DNA of 64,000 nucleotides, taken from assembly GCA_947259115.1 (NCBI GenBank), contig CAMYKS010000006.1, positions 124,001-188,000 of the forward strand, in the 5' to 3' direction. The DNA is from an uncultured Desulfobulbaceae bacterium. Lineage in GTDB: Bacteria > Desulfobacterota > Desulfobulbia > Desulfobulbales > BM004. Position numbers and translations under genes: made by a program. Position 1 is the stretch's first letter. Each line of letters starts with the position of its first letter. The notes below the pieces were generated by a model that had not been told where the DNA came from, made no database searches, and was given only the letters and a program-made list of their open reading frames with translations. Of the stretch, positions 36,382 through 46,587 are shown piece by piece.

Positions 36382-37941
36382 TTATTTTCTGACTTTAAAT
36401 TTTTTGGCGTCAATATCGTACTGGTGGATCTTGTAATTGATGATCCGCAGGCTGGTGTCAAGCTCCTGGGCTGCCTTGGTCTGGTTGCCGCTGGTTCTTT
36501 TCAGGGCTTCGACTATTAACTCCCGTTCAAAATTTTCCACAGCTCCGGCCAGGGAGAGGCCCTGTTTTGAGTTGACACTCTCCGAAGTTTGCAGGCTCGG
36601 TGGCAGGTGAAAGCTCTTGATGGACTCTTCGTCACAGATAAGCACCGCCCTTTCAATGCAGTTTTGTAACTCTCTCACATTTCCCGGCCAGTGATATTGC
36701 AGAAGCAGGTCAATGGCAGGGGTGGAAATACGCCTGATCTCCTTGGAGTTTTCCTCGTTGTATTTCTTGAGAAAGTATTCGGTCAGCAAAAGGATATCGG
36801 TCCTTCTTTCCCGCAGCGGCGGCAGGTAAATGGGAAAAACGTTGAGCCGGTAGTAAAGATCTTCGCGAAAGTGTTTGTCCGCCACTGCCTTTTCCAGGTC
36901 TCGGTTGGTGGCAGCCACAAGGCGCACATCGCACTTGATGGGACTGATGCCCCCCAACCGCTGGAACTCACGGTCCTGTACAACCTGCAGGAGCTTGACC
37001 TGCACTGACTGGCTTAACTCGCCGATTTCATCGAGAAACAGGGTGCCGCTTTCAGCCAGTTCAAAGCGCCCCTTTTTCATGGCATGGGCCCCGGTAAAGG
37101 CCCCTTTTTCGTGACCAAAGAGTTCGCTTTCCAGAAGTGTTTCAGGCAGGGCGGAGCAGTTGACCACAATAAACGGTTTTTTAGCTCGGCTGCTGTTATA
37201 GTGCAGAGCCCGGGCAACCAGTGTTTTACCGGTTCCTGACTCGCCGCGCAGAAGAACTGTGGCATTGGAGTCCGCAACCCGGTGCAGCATTTCAAACATC
37301 TCCTGCATGCGGCTGCTGTTGCCGATTATATTGGCGACCCTGTATTTTTCCGAAAGCTCTTTCTTGAGCTCGATGTTTTCCTGGGTGAGCCGTTCTTTAT
37401 CTTCTTTTTCAGCCTGCACCCGTAAAACAGTCTGGGCAATAAGGCCGCTTAAAATGGTCAGGTAGCGCAGGTCCTCCTCGTAATTCAGATCTTCCCTGTA
37501 CTCGAGGTCAATGCTCAGGGCACCCAGAGTACGCTTGTCATGCTGGATAGGAACGCAGAGAAAGGAATTCTGCTGGGTGCTGATATCACCTCGCGTGCGG
37601 GTACGGTTTAAAAAACCGGTTTCCTCCCCAATATGGGGGATAACAATGGGCTGGCCCGTAGCTACAACTCTGCCGGTTATGCCTTCACCTACTTTATACT
37701 TGCCCCTTTTTCTGGCCTCAGCCGGCATGCCGTGGGCCACCTCAATTTCCAGCTGTCCTGTAAGGGGATTGATAATTGTAACAGTGCCGTTATACATTTT
37801 TTTACGTACTGAAAGAATTTCCATGATTCTTTCCAGGCTGTCGCGCAGATCAGTAGATGAGGCAAGCACCTTGGTTACCTCATACAGACAGGTAATATCC
37901 TCAAGTTCCTTATTAATCATTTCTTTGTCAGGCTGGCTCAT
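36382..37941 (-). CDS. nifA: NifA-like sigma-54 dependent activator
   Basis: A 519-residue enhancer-binding protein. It has an N-terminal GAF domain (about 20-180), an AAA+ core with Walker A GESGTGKT (233-240), sigma-54 contact loop GAFTGA (280-285) and DEIGEL (304-309), then [18 protein letters not shown] and a Fis-type helix-turn-helix (about 470-510). The domain order is that of NifA, which activates nif operons. Its place beside glnA and the P-II genes could mean that P-II governs its activity through the GAF domain. A second NifA starts at the window's right end, so one of the two may serve the amt/gln promoters rather than nif. Confidence 0.85.
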   Translation of the reverse strand: MSQPDKEMINKELEDITCLYEVTKVLASSTDLRDSLERIMEILSVRKKMYNGTVTIINPLTGQLEIEVAHGMPAEARKRGKYKVGEGITGRVVATGQPIVIPHIGEETGFLNRTRTRGDISTQQNSFLCVPIQHDKRTLGALSIDLEYREDLNYEEDLRYLTILSGLIAQTVLRVQAEKEDKERLTQENIELKKELSEKYRVANIIGNSSRMQEMFEMLHRVADSNATVLLRGESGTGKTLVARALHYNSSRAKKPFIVVNCSALPETLLESELFGHEKGAFTGAHAMKKGRFELAESGTLFLDEIGELSQSVQVKLLQVVQDREFQRLGGISPIKCDVRLVAATNRDLEKAVADKHFREDLYYRLNVFPIYLPPLRERRTDILLLTEYFLKKYNEENSKEIRRISTPAIDLLLQYHWPGNVRELQNCIERAVLICDEESIKSFHLPPSLQTSESVNSKQGLSLAGAVENFERELIVEALKRTSGNQTKAAQELDTSLRIINYKIHQYDIDAKKFKVRK

Positions 37942-38342
37942 TTTCTTTTTTTAATTTTTATTTAAGTGGGTTATGCAGCATGCTGCAGGAGTATTTCATT
38001 GAGTTTTGTAAGCAACCTGCAGTTAATGAGCTTTCAAATTTGTATATAGTCAAAGGATGGATATTACAAAATTGTCATAAAGTTGTCCAGTTGCTTTTGA
38101 GGAACTGCATTGCATCTGGTCAAAAAGTACTTCAAGACAAAGCGGTTGACACCTTGCTTTGAAAAGGAATAGATTCAAAAGATCCTGAATCCATTACGGA
38201 AAAATTGCCTGCATCTGGTTTCTGCAGTAAAAACATTCCTTGAAATACGGCTTCAGGAACAGGGTAAAGGTTTGATTTTATTTATTAATCCAGGGGCTTT
38301 AAAAGAGATTAATGTAAAGCACAACAGGAAAGGAAAGAGGAG
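37942..38342. other. Gene-free interval
   Basis: About 400 bases between the divergent nifA-like and yjbQ genes. A 60-residue open frame at 37980 has no binding site and no recognisable sequence. I found no TGT-N10-ACA or sigma-54 element that I trust. Confidence 0.5.
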
Positions 38343-38738
38343 ATGGGTACAGGAACGTTTGCAGTTTCAACAGGCAGCAGGATGGAATTTGTCGATATCA
38401 CCGGACAGATTCAGCAAGATATAAGCAAGTCATCCATAGGTGACGGAGTCTGCTATATATACAATCCTCACACAACTGCCGGACTGACCATCAATGAAGG
38501 GGCCGACCCTGCAGTCCAGGATGACATAGTGGCGGTGCTGCAGAAGATAATTCCCATGAACCATCCTTACAAACACATGGAAGGCAACTCCCCGGCCCAT
38601 ATCATGGCATCGCTCATGGGCAGTTCGCTAACCGTGCTTGTTGAGAACGGCAGGTTGGTTCTCGGCACCTGGCAGAAAATTTTTTTCTGCGAATTTGACG
38701 GTCCCCGTTCACGAAAAGTCAAGTGGAAGCTGGTATAA
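38343..38738 (+). CDS. yjbQ: YjbQ family protein (UPF0047, secondary thiamine-phosphate synthase)
   Basis: A 131-residue single-domain protein. It has the family order FVDITGQI, YNPHTTAGLTINEGADP, HPYKHMEGNSPAHIMASLMG and LGTWQKIFFCEFDGPRSR, with the metal-binding histidines. Members have weak thiamine-phosphate synthase activity, and the main role is unsettled. Binding site GAGGAG is close to ATG. It precedes the small protein and UbiD genes on the same strand. Confidence 0.92.
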   Translation: MGTGTFAVSTGSRMEFVDITGQIQQDISKSSIGDGVCYIYNPHTTAGLTINEGADPAVQDDIVAVLQKIIPMNHPYKHMEGNSPAHIMASLMGSSLTVLVENGRLVLGTWQKIFFCEFDGPRSRKVKWKLV

Positions 38739-38927
38739 TCACCCCTATGAGCCTGTCGGAGAAATATAATCGTAACGAAAAAATGAGAAATTGAGATAAA
38801 ATTTTTGGAAAATTGATGCGAATAGCAGCGCAATATAAAGAAAATTTACGGAAATTTGAGCCGATTCTCTCGCTTTTGCAGTAGATTGGTAATTCTCCGG
38901 CAGGCTCCTATTGTTAATGGAGCTGAA

Positions 38928-39176
38928 ATGGGCATTAGAAAAGCGGAAAACAAAGAAAAAGTGCAGGTGCATGCCATTGTATTCGGGTTTGACAGGAAAA
39001 CGGACGAAAAATCGCTGAGGTCGTTTCTGCAGCGTTTTACAGATAACAACCTGCTGCAGGTCCTTGTGCCCAGGTTGGCTGATGATGATATTATTGCAAC
39101 CGTGGATTTTTTATCGAAGATCATGCATAAGCACCTGTCTGAAAAAGAATACCACAGCCTTTTTCTGGCAGAATAG
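38928..39176 (+). CDS. Small conserved-looking protein upstream of ubiD
   Basis: ATG 38928 with GGAG upstream gives 82 residues. The sequence is soluble and mixed: VQVHAIVFGFDRKTDEKSLRSFLQRF, LLQVLVPRLADDDIIATVDFL and YHSLFLAE. I recognise no family. It is 26 bases before the UbiD-like decarboxylase and probably co-transcribed with it. The longer frame from 38856 lacks a binding site. Confidence 0.55.
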   Translation: MGIRKAENKEKVQVHAIVFGFDRKTDEKSLRSFLQRFTDNNLLQVLVPRLADDDIIATVDFLSKIMHKHLSEKEYHSLFLAE

Positions 39177-39202
39177 ATATAGCGCTCAAGGGGCAATAGT
39201 AA

Positions 39203-40981
39203 ATGAGTACCGGGATCATAGAAGACCTGTCAACATTTCTGCATATCCTGAAAAAGGAATCGGAGCTGCTTGAAATTGATGCCCCGGTTGACCCGTATCT
39301 GGAGATTGCGGAAATCCACCGCAGGGTAATTGCCCGGGGTGGGCCAGCCCTGTTGTTCACCAATGTTGTTAACAGCGAATTTCCGGTGGTAACCAACCTG
39401 TTCGGCACTAACCGGCGCATGGAACTTGCTTTTGGCCGGCGGCCGCAGCAGTTTGTAAGGGATCTGGTGCGGACTGTGGAAACGCTCATGCCCCCCAGTC
39501 TTGATAAGATCTGGTCAATGCGCAGCCTTATATTCGATGGGCTCAAGGTAGGGACCAAGACCGTGCAGAACGGACCGATCCTCGAGGTTCACAAAGATCC
39601 GCCGAAGCTTACGGAATTGCCGCTGCTGACTTCCTGGCACTCTGATGGCGGCCCTTTTGTCACCCTGCCCCTCGTGTACACAGAGCACCCTGACGGCAAG
39701 GGGCACAACCTGGGAATGTACCGCATCCAGCGCTTTGATGACAGCACAACAGGCATTCACTGGCAGATTCACAGGGGCGGTGGGAATCACTATCACGTTG
39801 CGGAACAGAACAACCAGGCCTTACCGTTGACCCTGTATATTGGAGGACCGCCTGCGCTTATGCTGGCGGCCATCTCACCTTTGCCGGAAAATATGCCGGA
39901 GCTGATTATGGCCTCGCTGCTCTTGGGGAAAAAGTTGGAGATGGTGAAGAACTTCCATGGAGGACATCCCCTGGTAGCACATGCCGAGTTTGCTTTCACA
40001 GGAATTGTTCCTCCCCATGTCAGGAAACCGGAAGGGCCATTCGGTGACCACTACGGGTATAATTCCCTGCAGCATGATTATCCTGTCTTTCAGGTGCAGC
40101 ATATGTATCACCGCAGGAATGCCGTTTACCCTGCCACAGTTGTCGGGCGCCCGAAGCAGGAGGATTTTTTCATAGGTGATTTTCTGCAGGAATTGTTTGA
40201 GCCCCTGTTCCCTCTTGTTATGAACGGTGTACGCCGACTGAAAACCTTCGGGGAAGCAGGATTTCATTGCCTGGCTGCTGCCAGGGTCATGGACCGCTAT
40301 CCCAGGGAGGCCTTTGGAGCTGGTTTGCGTATTTTAGGAGAAGGTCAGCTGTCCCTGACCAAGTTTCTTATCCTCACGGACGGGGAGGTGGAGGTGGAGG
40401 ATTTTTCTAAATTGTGGCCCCATGTTCTTGCCAGAGTTGACTGGGGAAAAGATCTTTTTATTTTTGCCAATGTTTCCCAGGATACCCTGGATTATACAGG
40501 CCCTTCGGTGAACAAGGGCTCCAAGGCAATGCTCCTGGGGCTCGGCAGAGAGCCCATTCGTGACCTGCCGCATACATTCAGCGGTTCGCTTCCGGATACC
40601 CTCAGCCGCCCCAAGGTTTTTCTGCCCGGCACCCTGGTCGTCCAGGGCCAGGACTATAAGGCAGAGCAGGACCTGGCAGCTAAAATTGCGCAGTGGCCGG
40701 GGCTTGCTGACTGGCCTGTTGTCATCCTCGTTGATGATTCCCATGCTGCAACATTGAATATGCAGGAATTTCTCTGGACATTTTTTACCCGCTTTGAGCC
40801 GGCCGCCGATATCCATGGAGCGGAACAAGCTGTTGTGCGGTATCACGTAGGACTCAAGCCGCCCATTGTCTTTGATTGCCGCATGAAGCCCTGGTACACT
40901 GAGATTTTGGAAGTTGATGCGGAAACCAGGCAAAAGGTTGATGGCAGGATCCATGAGATACTGCCGCCAGAGTGGCGCTAA
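39203..40981 (+). CDS. UbiD family decarboxylase
   Basis: A 592-residue enzyme of the prenylated-FMN dependent UbiD family, which (de)carboxylates aromatic or unsaturated acids. It includes PALLFTNVV, then YRIQRFDDSTTGIHWQIHRGGGNHY, PEGPFGDHYGYN with the catalytic Glu region and HRRNAVYPATVVGRP. Length exceeds the ubiquinone-pathway UbiD (about 490), matching the menaquinone-type or longer bacterial members. No prenyl-FMN maker (UbiX) is adjacent. Substrate unknown; futalosine menaquinone synthesis is one possibility. Confidence 0.88.
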   Translation: MSTGIIEDLSTFLHILKKESELLEIDAPVDPYLEIAEIHRRVIARGGPALLFTNVVNSEFPVVTNLFGTNRRMELAFGRRPQQFVRDLVRTVETLMPPSLDKIWSMRSLIFDGLKVGTKTVQNGPILEVHKDPPKLTELPLLTSWHSDGGPFVTLPLVYTEHPDGKGHNLGMYRIQRFDDSTTGIHWQIHRGGGNHYHVAEQNNQALPLTLYIGGPPALMLAAISPLPENMPELIMASLLLGKKLEMVKNFHGGHPLVAHAEFAFTGIVPPHVRKPEGPFGDHYGYNSLQHDYPVFQVQHMYHRRNAVYPATVVGRPKQEDFFIGDFLQELFEPLFPLVMNGVRRLKTFGEAGFHCLAAARVMDRYPREAFGAGLRILGEGQLSLTKFLILTDGEVEVEDFSKLWPHVLARVDWGKDLFIFANVSQDTLDYTGPSVNKGSKAMLLGLGREPIRDLPHTFSGSLPDTLSRPKVFLPGTLVVQGQDYKAEQDLAAKIAQWPGLADWPVVILVDDSHAATLNMQEFLWTFFTRFEPAADIHGAEQAVVRYHVGLKPPIVFDCRMKPWYTEILEVDAETRQKVDGRIHEILPPEWR

Positions 40982-41013
40982 GAAAGCTCAAGTAAAGGCT
41001 GTAGAATTTTTTT

Positions 41014-41727
41014 ATGCAAGAACGATTACAAAAGGTTCTGGCCAGGGCAGGTATTGCCTCCCGGCGTAAAGCGGAAGAACTGATCAGAGAGGGGAGAGTC
41101 AAGGTCGACGGCAAGGTTGTCACTGAAATGGGAACCCGGGTCGACCCTGAAAACCAGGCCATTGAATGTAACGGGATGCATGTTTCAGCGCAGGAAAAAA
41201 AAGTATATATCCTGCTGCATAAGCCGTCCGGTTTTCTTTCCACAGTCCATGACCCCCAGGGGCGGCCCATTGTAACCGATCTTCTGAAAAACATAAAAGA
41301 GCGCGTCTATCCTGTGGGCAGGCTCGACCTGGACACGGAAGGGGCTCTGCTGCTCACCAATGACGGTGAGTTGGCTCAGAAAATTCTACATCCCAGCCAT
41401 GAGGTGAATAAGACCTACGTGGCAAAGGTAAAGGGCTGGCCCGGAAAAAATAAACTAGGTGCACTTGCCGGGGGCATTATTCTTGAGGGCAGGAAAACCT
41501 GGCCGGCCGATATCGAGCTGCTGCATTCAGAACCACAGACGACGACAATTAAAATTGTTATCCATGAAGGCAGGAAAAGACAGGTTCGCAAGATGTTTGA
41601 AGCAATCGGCCATCCAGTCCTGCAACTGCAGCGGACAGCCTACGGACAGCTGCAGCTGAAAGGACTTGCATCCGGGAAATACAGGTTTTTGGACCCCGGT
41701 GATATCCAAATGATATTCAGGAAGTAA
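41014..41727 (+). CDS. rluB: Pseudouridine synthase, RsuA/RluB family
   Basis: A 237-residue enzyme. It has an S4 RNA-binding domain at the N-terminus (RLQKVLARAGIASRRKAEELI), then VYILLHKPSGFLSTVHD and catalytic GRLDLDTEGALLLTNDGEL with the active Asp, and late HEGRKRQVRKMFEAIGHPV. RluB modifies 23S rRNA and RsuA 16S rRNA; the sequence favours RluB, but I am not certain. It follows the UbiD gene on the same strand. Confidence 0.9.
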   Translation: MQERLQKVLARAGIASRRKAEELIREGRVKVDGKVVTEMGTRVDPENQAIECNGMHVSAQEKKVYILLHKPSGFLSTVHDPQGRPIVTDLLKNIKERVYPVGRLDLDTEGALLLTNDGELAQKILHPSHEVNKTYVAKVKGWPGKNKLGALAGGIILEGRKTWPADIELLHSEPQTTTIKIVIHEGRKRQVRKMFEAIGHPVLQLQRTAYGQLQLKGLASGKYRFLDPGDIQMIFRK

Positions 41728-42096
41728 AATGGCCGGCCTCTTAGATAAGGCCCTTTCAGGTCATAAACTTCTACTTCGAAAAGTATGATGCGGACAGTAT
41801 TACTCCCGTATTATAAAAATATCTTCAAACCCTGTTGTTGGCTGTGCGACTTTTTTCGGCCGTTGCAACGTTGTCGGTCTCGCACAAAGCACGAGACGGA
41901 CAGGTATTGCGTTCGTACAGCATTGAAAGGATCGGGCCCTGCTGCTGTCGGTGATACTTTTTAGGTCTGTTGCAAAATTCCTCTTTACAAGACGTTAACT
42001 AGTTGATATAAATATACCTTTGTTTCTGTAATTGTCAGGGTGGGCTGGTTCGGCTCCAGGTATCAGGCCAACGTAAACTGTTTATGGGAGAAAAAA
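41728..42096. other. Intergenic region with a small hairpin
   Basis: GTCTCG (41877-41882) pairs with CGAGAC (41892-41897). No gene. The part before 42097 presumably holds the promoter of the HU gene. Confidence 0.5.
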
Positions 42097-42375
42097 ATGA
42101 ACAAATCAGAACTGATTGATGCGTTGTCCCAGGAGATTAATGTACCTCTGCGGGAGGCTGATTCCATCACCAATACCATACTGGATTCCATGACAGGTGC
42201 CCTTGCAGCCGGTGACAGTATTGAAATTCGTGGCTTTGGCTCCTTTGTGGTAAAGGAATATGGTTCCTATCATGGTCGTAACCCCAAGACCGGCCAGAAG
42301 ATAAAGGTGCCGCCCAAAAAACTGCCATTTTTCAAAGTAGGAAAAGAGTTGCGTGAGAAAGTTAACCGTAAATAG
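42097..42375 (+). CDS. HU/IHF family DNA-binding protein
   Basis: ATG 42097 follows GGGAGA and gives 92 residues. It starts MNKSELIDALSQE, has IEIRGFGSFVVKEY and the DNA-wrapping arm GRNPKTGQKIKVPPKKLPFFKVGKEL with the intercalating Pro. It is a standard HU or IHF subunit that bends DNA. IHF-like bending would suit the sigma-54 promoters in this region, but HU and IHF cannot be told apart from sequence alone. Confidence 0.92.
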   Translation: MNKSELIDALSQEINVPLREADSITNTILDSMTGALAAGDSIEIRGFGSFVVKEYGSYHGRNPKTGQKIKVPPKKLPFFKVGKELREKVNRK

Positions 42376-42389
42376 AGCAGTTGCCCCTT

Positions 42390-43730
42390 CTATTCTTTGA
42401 TCTCACCAACAAGATCATAGGTGTGAGACTCGGTGATCATTACATCTACAAGATCACCGGGATTTGCAGTTCCCTGAGTAATATAAACACATCCGTCGAT
42501 TTCAGGCGCCTGGTACCTGGTCCTGCCTTCCAGCAGCAGATCAGATTCTTTGCTTAAACCTTCCACCAGGACCTGTTCCACTCCGCCAACATGTTTTTCC
42601 AGTGCTGTAAAGGAAATCTCCGCCTGCAGTTCCATTATCTTCCGTAAGCGTTCTTCCTTTGCCTCTTCAGCAATCTGGCCCTTGAGGGAGGCTGCCTTGC
42701 ACCCCTCTTCATTGGCATAGGCAAATACTCCCAGGTGTTCAAACTTGTGTTTCTGCAGAAAGTCGGTCATTTCTGCAATATCAGTTTCCGTTTCTCCGGG
42801 GAAACCCACCATCATCGTGGTACGCAGGGCAACATTCGGAATTGTGGAGCGAATGGTCCCCATGAGTTGTATTATTTGATTTTTGCTATAAGGCCTGTTC
42901 ATCAGTTTTAATATGCGGTCACTCACATGTTGGAAAGGTATATCCAGGTATGGAACAATCCGTGGGTTGTCAGCCATCAGGCGCAGGAGTTCCCTCTGGA
43001 CACGGGCGGGGTGCAGATATAAAAGCCGTATCCAGGGAATTGTAGTTTCAGCTAGAAGCTTCTGCAGCAGTCCCGGGAGATTTGTTTGTTTGCCCAGGTC
43101 GAGCCCATAGGCAAGAAGATCCTGGGCTACGAGGGTAAGTTCTTTTACGCCCTCTGCCTCCAGCCTCTTAGCCTCGATCAAGAGATCGTCCTTTGGACGG
43201 CTGCGCAGCTTTCCACGGATGGAAGGAATGAGACAATAGGAACAGCGGTTGATGCAGCCCTCTGTTATTTTCATATAGGCACGGTGCGCAGGGGTGGAAA
43301 CCTTGCGCGGCATGGAACTGTTCATCAAAAAAGGAGACTGCTCCAGGGAATGGGCTGATAAAGCAGGTGGGGGGGGGCCGTTGAGCCGGTCAACGATGCT
43401 ATGGAAACCGTTTGTTCCTATGAAAAGATCAACCTCGGGAAGCTCCTTTTCAAGTTCAATGCCGTATCGCTGCACCAAGCAGCCTGTGACCACCAGTTTT
43501 TTGGCCGGATCTTTATGTTTGTAAATGGCAAGCTCTAAAATTGCATCAATGGCTTCCTTGGCAGCTGAACCGATAAAGCCACAGGTGTTTACCAACAGCA
43601 GGTCAGCTTCTTCGGGCCCTTCAGTCACGCTGTAACCATCTTTTTCAAGCAGGCCCAGCATTACTTCGGAGTCCACCAGGTTTTTTGAGCATCCGAGGCT
43701 GACCATGTAAAGTTTTTTGTTTGGTGCCAT
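42390..43730 (-). CDS. rimO: Ribosomal protein S12 methylthiotransferase RimO
   Basis: A 446-residue radical SAM enzyme that thiomethylates Asp of ribosomal protein S12. The N-terminal UPF0004 domain has SLGCSKNLVDSEVM and NTCGFIGSAAKEAID. The radical SAM motif is CINRCSYC. The C-terminal TRAM domain runs to the end. Odd point: a run of nine C (G on plus, 43369-43377) encodes part of GPPPPALSAH between the first two domains, a slippage-prone tract. Otherwise full length. Confidence 0.95.
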   Translation of the reverse strand: MAPNKKLYMVSLGCSKNLVDSEVMLGLLEKDGYSVTEGPEEADLLLVNTCGFIGSAAKEAIDAILELAIYKHKDPAKKLVVTGCLVQRYGIELEKELPEVDLFIGTNGFHSIVDRLNGPPPPALSAHSLEQSPFLMNSSMPRKVSTPAHRAYMKITEGCINRCSYCLIPSIRGKLRSRPKDDLLIEAKRLEAEGVKELTLVAQDLLAYGLDLGKQTNLPGLLQKLLAETTIPWIRLLYLHPARVQRELLRLMADNPRIVPYLDIPFQHVSDRILKLMNRPYSKNQIIQLMGTIRSTIPNVALRTTMMVGFPGETETDIAEMTDFLQKHKFEHLGVFAYANEEGCKAASLKGQIAEEAKEERLRKIMELQAEISFTALEKHVGGVEQVLVEGLSKESDLLLEGRTRYQAPEIDGCVYITQGTANPGDLVDVMITESHTYDLVGEIKE

Positions 43731-43787
43731 GAATTGTCCACAATTGATTTTTCAAAAAATATTATTAAAATATATATATAATAACTT

Positions 43788-44528
43788 TTAGCGGGACAGC
43801 TCTGAACAGAAATCTGCCAGAAAATGAAGAATTTCACTGCTCTTTTTCTTAAAACATTTTGTGCGGAAACCGGGCTTCCATGTTCCGGACCAGAGTTCGT
43901 CTGATACCAGAAAAACCGCGGTCAATTCAACCTTCCTGAAAGCTGCAGCCGTCACAAGGGCTGCGTATTCCATATCCACACCTAAAACACCCTGTTCCCC
44001 CAGGGTGTTTATCTGCGAAATACTTTCGCGGTAGGGCGCATCGGTTGTCCAGACCGGCCCGGACTGAACCCTTAGCCCCTGTGCCGTCAATCCTGCAGCA
44101 AGCAATACGCGTGTAGGGGCATGGGATTCGGGCCGTGAGTTGACTGGATAATGGACTGAGGTGCCTTCAGCGCTCACAGCCCAGGTTGGCAGCAGGACAT
44201 CCCCGATGCGCAGTGTATCACTTAAGGAGCCGCACCACCCAAATACAATAGCCCGGCGCACACCAAGGGCCACAAGTTTTTCCAGGGTTAAAACGGCCAT
44301 CGGCGCCCCAACAGCAGGACCGGCAATAAAGAAAGATCCTCCAGGCTCCACAGGAGGAATGACTGCCAGTCTGCTATTATAAAGAAAGTGCTGCTGCCCG
44401 TCCTTTGATGCAGCCAAATGCTGTCCGGCTTTGGCTTCAGCAGGGTTGATCAGGAGCATTCCTGCTGCAGGGAGATCAGGCTCTCCTTTTTGTCTGCGCG
44501 GGTTGATAAGTATATCAGCATCGTTCAT
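43788..44528 (-). CDS. Nucleoside phosphorylase family protein
   Basis: A 246-residue member of the PNP/UDP superfamily, which splits nucleosides with phosphate. FFIAGPAVGAPMAVLTLEKLVALGV, VFGWCGSLS and GVLGVDMEYAALVTAAAF (base and ribose sites, the conserved M-E) are clear. It may act on uridine, purine nucleosides or methylthioadenosine; sequence does not settle it. It lies 59 bases after rimO's start on the same strand. Confidence 0.85.
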   Translation of the reverse strand: MNDADILINPRRQKGEPDLPAAGMLLINPAEAKAGQHLAASKDGQQHFLYNSRLAVIPPVEPGGSFFIAGPAVGAPMAVLTLEKLVALGVRRAIVFGWCGSLSDTLRIGDVLLPTWAVSAEGTSVHYPVNSRPESHAPTRVLLAAGLTAQGLRVQSGPVWTTDAPYRESISQINTLGEQGVLGVDMEYAALVTAAAFRKVELTAVFLVSDELWSGTWKPGFRTKCFKKKSSEILHFLADFCSELSR

Positions 44529-44608
44529 GGCAGTATCATACTATGAAAGATACGTATGGGCTATTATCAGGGTGTAAAATATTTAATTTTGCAGGGATAA
44601 AGCAAAAA

Positions 44609-44643
44609 AAAAAAGCTGCAGGGGGAATCCCTGCAGCTTTTTT
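44609..44643 (-). terminator. Intrinsic terminator of the atp operon
   Basis: Stem GCTGCAGGG/CCCTGCAGC with flanking A-run and T-run. On the minus strand ten or more T follow, ending the atpZ-atpI-atpB-atpE transcript; it can also work on the plus strand. Confidence 0.9.
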
Positions 44644-44681
44644 AAATACCATGCAACTGGTTTTCTGATGTAACGCAGTAA

Positions 44682-45089
<408 letters not shown>

Positions 45090-45125
45090 TTAAAACCTAC
45101 TGTTTAATAACAATAGGACCACATC

Positions 45126-45848
45126 TTAATGGGCGTGCTCCATGGATCCGGAGAAATAGAGAATGGAGAGCAGCACGAACACCAGTGCCTGTACAATGGA
45201 AACGAATACGCCGAGAAAAAGGATCGGCAGCGGGGCAAAAAAAGCACCGGCAAGGAGAAAGAGGATGCCAAGCAGGGTTTCCTTAGCCATGATGTTGCCG
45301 AAAAGCCGAATGGACAGCGACAGGATCCTGGCCAGGTGGCTTATGACCTCAATGGGAAACATCAGGGGAATGAGCCACGGGATAGGTCCCATGAAGTGCT
45401 TAATGTATTTTGCGCCATGAAACTTGAGGCCGAGAATATGGGTGGTTGTAAAAACTATCAGGGTACACCCAAGGGTAATATTGATATTGGAGGTAGGTGA
45501 CATGAACCCCGGCATGAGGCCGATGAGGTTGGCGGTAAGGATATAAAAGGCAAAGGTTGCCAGCATGGGGAACATCAGCTTGGCACCCTCCTCTCCCATA
45601 TTTTCAGCCATGAAGCCTTCCAGGCCGTCAATAATCAACTCCCAGAAATTCTGGCCCTTGCCCGGTATCATCTCCATCTTGCCCAGGGTTAGCTTTGGCA
45701 CGATGATGAGAAATGCCATGACTAGCCAGGTATAGGTAAGATGCGGTGAAACGAGTTTTGCCAGAAGAGTGTCTCCAACTGGTCCATGGGGAACAGGCAA
45801 GCCAAGTTTTTCAAGGATGAATGAGATAAATAGTATTGGATGTTCCAT
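45126..45848 (-). CDS. atpB: ATP synthase Fo subunit a
   Basis: A 240-residue membrane protein forming the ion half-channels of Fo. It has MSPTSNINITLGCTLIVF and the essential Arg in SHLARILSLSIRLFGNIMAKE, then the C-terminal helix with FVSIVQALVFVLLSILYFSG. Full length. It is between atpI and atpE. Confidence 0.95.
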   Translation of the reverse strand: MEHPILFISFILEKLGLPVPHGPVGDTLLAKLVSPHLTYTWLVMAFLIIVPKLTLGKMEMIPGKGQNFWELIIDGLEGFMAENMGEEGAKLMFPMLATFAFYILTANLIGLMPGFMSPTSNINITLGCTLIVFTTTHILGLKFHGAKYIKHFMGPIPWLIPLMFPIEVISHLARILSLSIRLFGNIMAKETLLGILFLLAGAFFAPLPILFLGVFVSIVQALVFVLLSILYFSGSMEHAH

Positions 45849-45854
45849 AGTTTT

Positions 45855-46253
45855 CTACGATGCCTCCTTCGCAGTCAGGGCAACTTTTCTGGTAGCTCCC
45901 GCCACCATGATTCCAATGCTGATAACCACTGTTGAGAGTCCCACCAGCAAACCAACAAGATGAATGGATCTATGCCTCACCAGGAAGAACAGAATAAGCG
46001 CCAGGACTGCCAACCTGATGTAATACTTAATTAAAAAACGGCCTTTTGCTGCCGTTAAGGGTCCTGCCAAGACCCGCGTAATATCCTTTTTCAGCAAAAT
46101 AAAACTGATATTGGCGATAAGGCCGCCGATGAATAACCCTTTGGCAAAATAGGGCGACAGGAAAAGTCCGCCCGCCGCTGTCATGCCAAGCAGCAGCACC
46201 CAGTTCATGCGCCCCATCTTATCCAGGGGAAAAAATTCATCAGCGTGGGACAA
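45855..46253 (-). CDS. atpI: ATP synthase subunit I-like protein
   Basis: A 132-residue membrane protein with about four hydrophobic helices. Its place directly upstream of atpB, as well as its length and composition, match the AtpI/ATPase subunit I family that helps assemble the c ring. Sequence motifs are weak (FILLKKDITRVLAG), so the call rests largely on position. Confidence 0.75.
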   Translation of the reverse strand: MSHADEFFPLDKMGRMNWVLLLGMTAAGGLFLSPYFAKGLFIGGLIANISFILLKKDITRVLAGPLTAAKGRFLIKYYIRLAVLALILFFLVRHRSIHLVGLLVGLSTVVISIGIMVAGATRKVALTAKEAS

Positions 46254-46266
46254 AAGCCTAATCCTC

Positions 46267-46491
46267 TTATAAATCCTTGCGTTTTGTCAGCCTGTAAAGG
46301 TTCCTGAAACCTGCCGCTATACCAAATCCTAAAAAAATCAGGGTCAGCCAGGGAGCTGTTTTTCCCTTGAAGACCATGTGGTCCAGTAAATACCCGATTC
46401 CCACTCCAACAAATATTGCAGAAGCCAAGCTCAAACCAACGGTGGAAAAATCACCCAACAGCTTCATCAGTTCTTTGCGGCTTTCGGACAT
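46267..46491 (-). CDS. atpZ: AtpZ/AtpI family small protein
   Basis: ATG 46491 with GGGAGA upstream gives 74 residues (MSESRKELMKLLGDFST). Two hydrophobic helices are separated by GIGYLLDHMVFKGKTAPW, followed by IFLGFGIAAGFRNLYRL, a clear AtpZ pattern. In other bacteria AtpZ with AtpI forms a magnesium/calcium channel or chaperones Fo. It is first in the Fo run. Confidence 0.85.
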   Translation of the reverse strand: MSESRKELMKLLGDFSTVGLSLASAIFVGVGIGYLLDHMVFKGKTAPWLTLIFLGFGIAAGFRNLYRLTKRKDL

Positions 46492-46587
46492 TTTTTTCTC
46501 CCGAAAAAAAGCAAAATATCGGTTGGCCATGAAATGAAAAATCGTTCCATTTCGTATCATGGGGTAGGCTCAAAGTCAACGACTTTT

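Noticed and set aside
37980..38162. 60-residue plus-strand frame between nifA-like and yjbQ genes
   Set aside because: No binding site, no family, composition like non-coding DNA.
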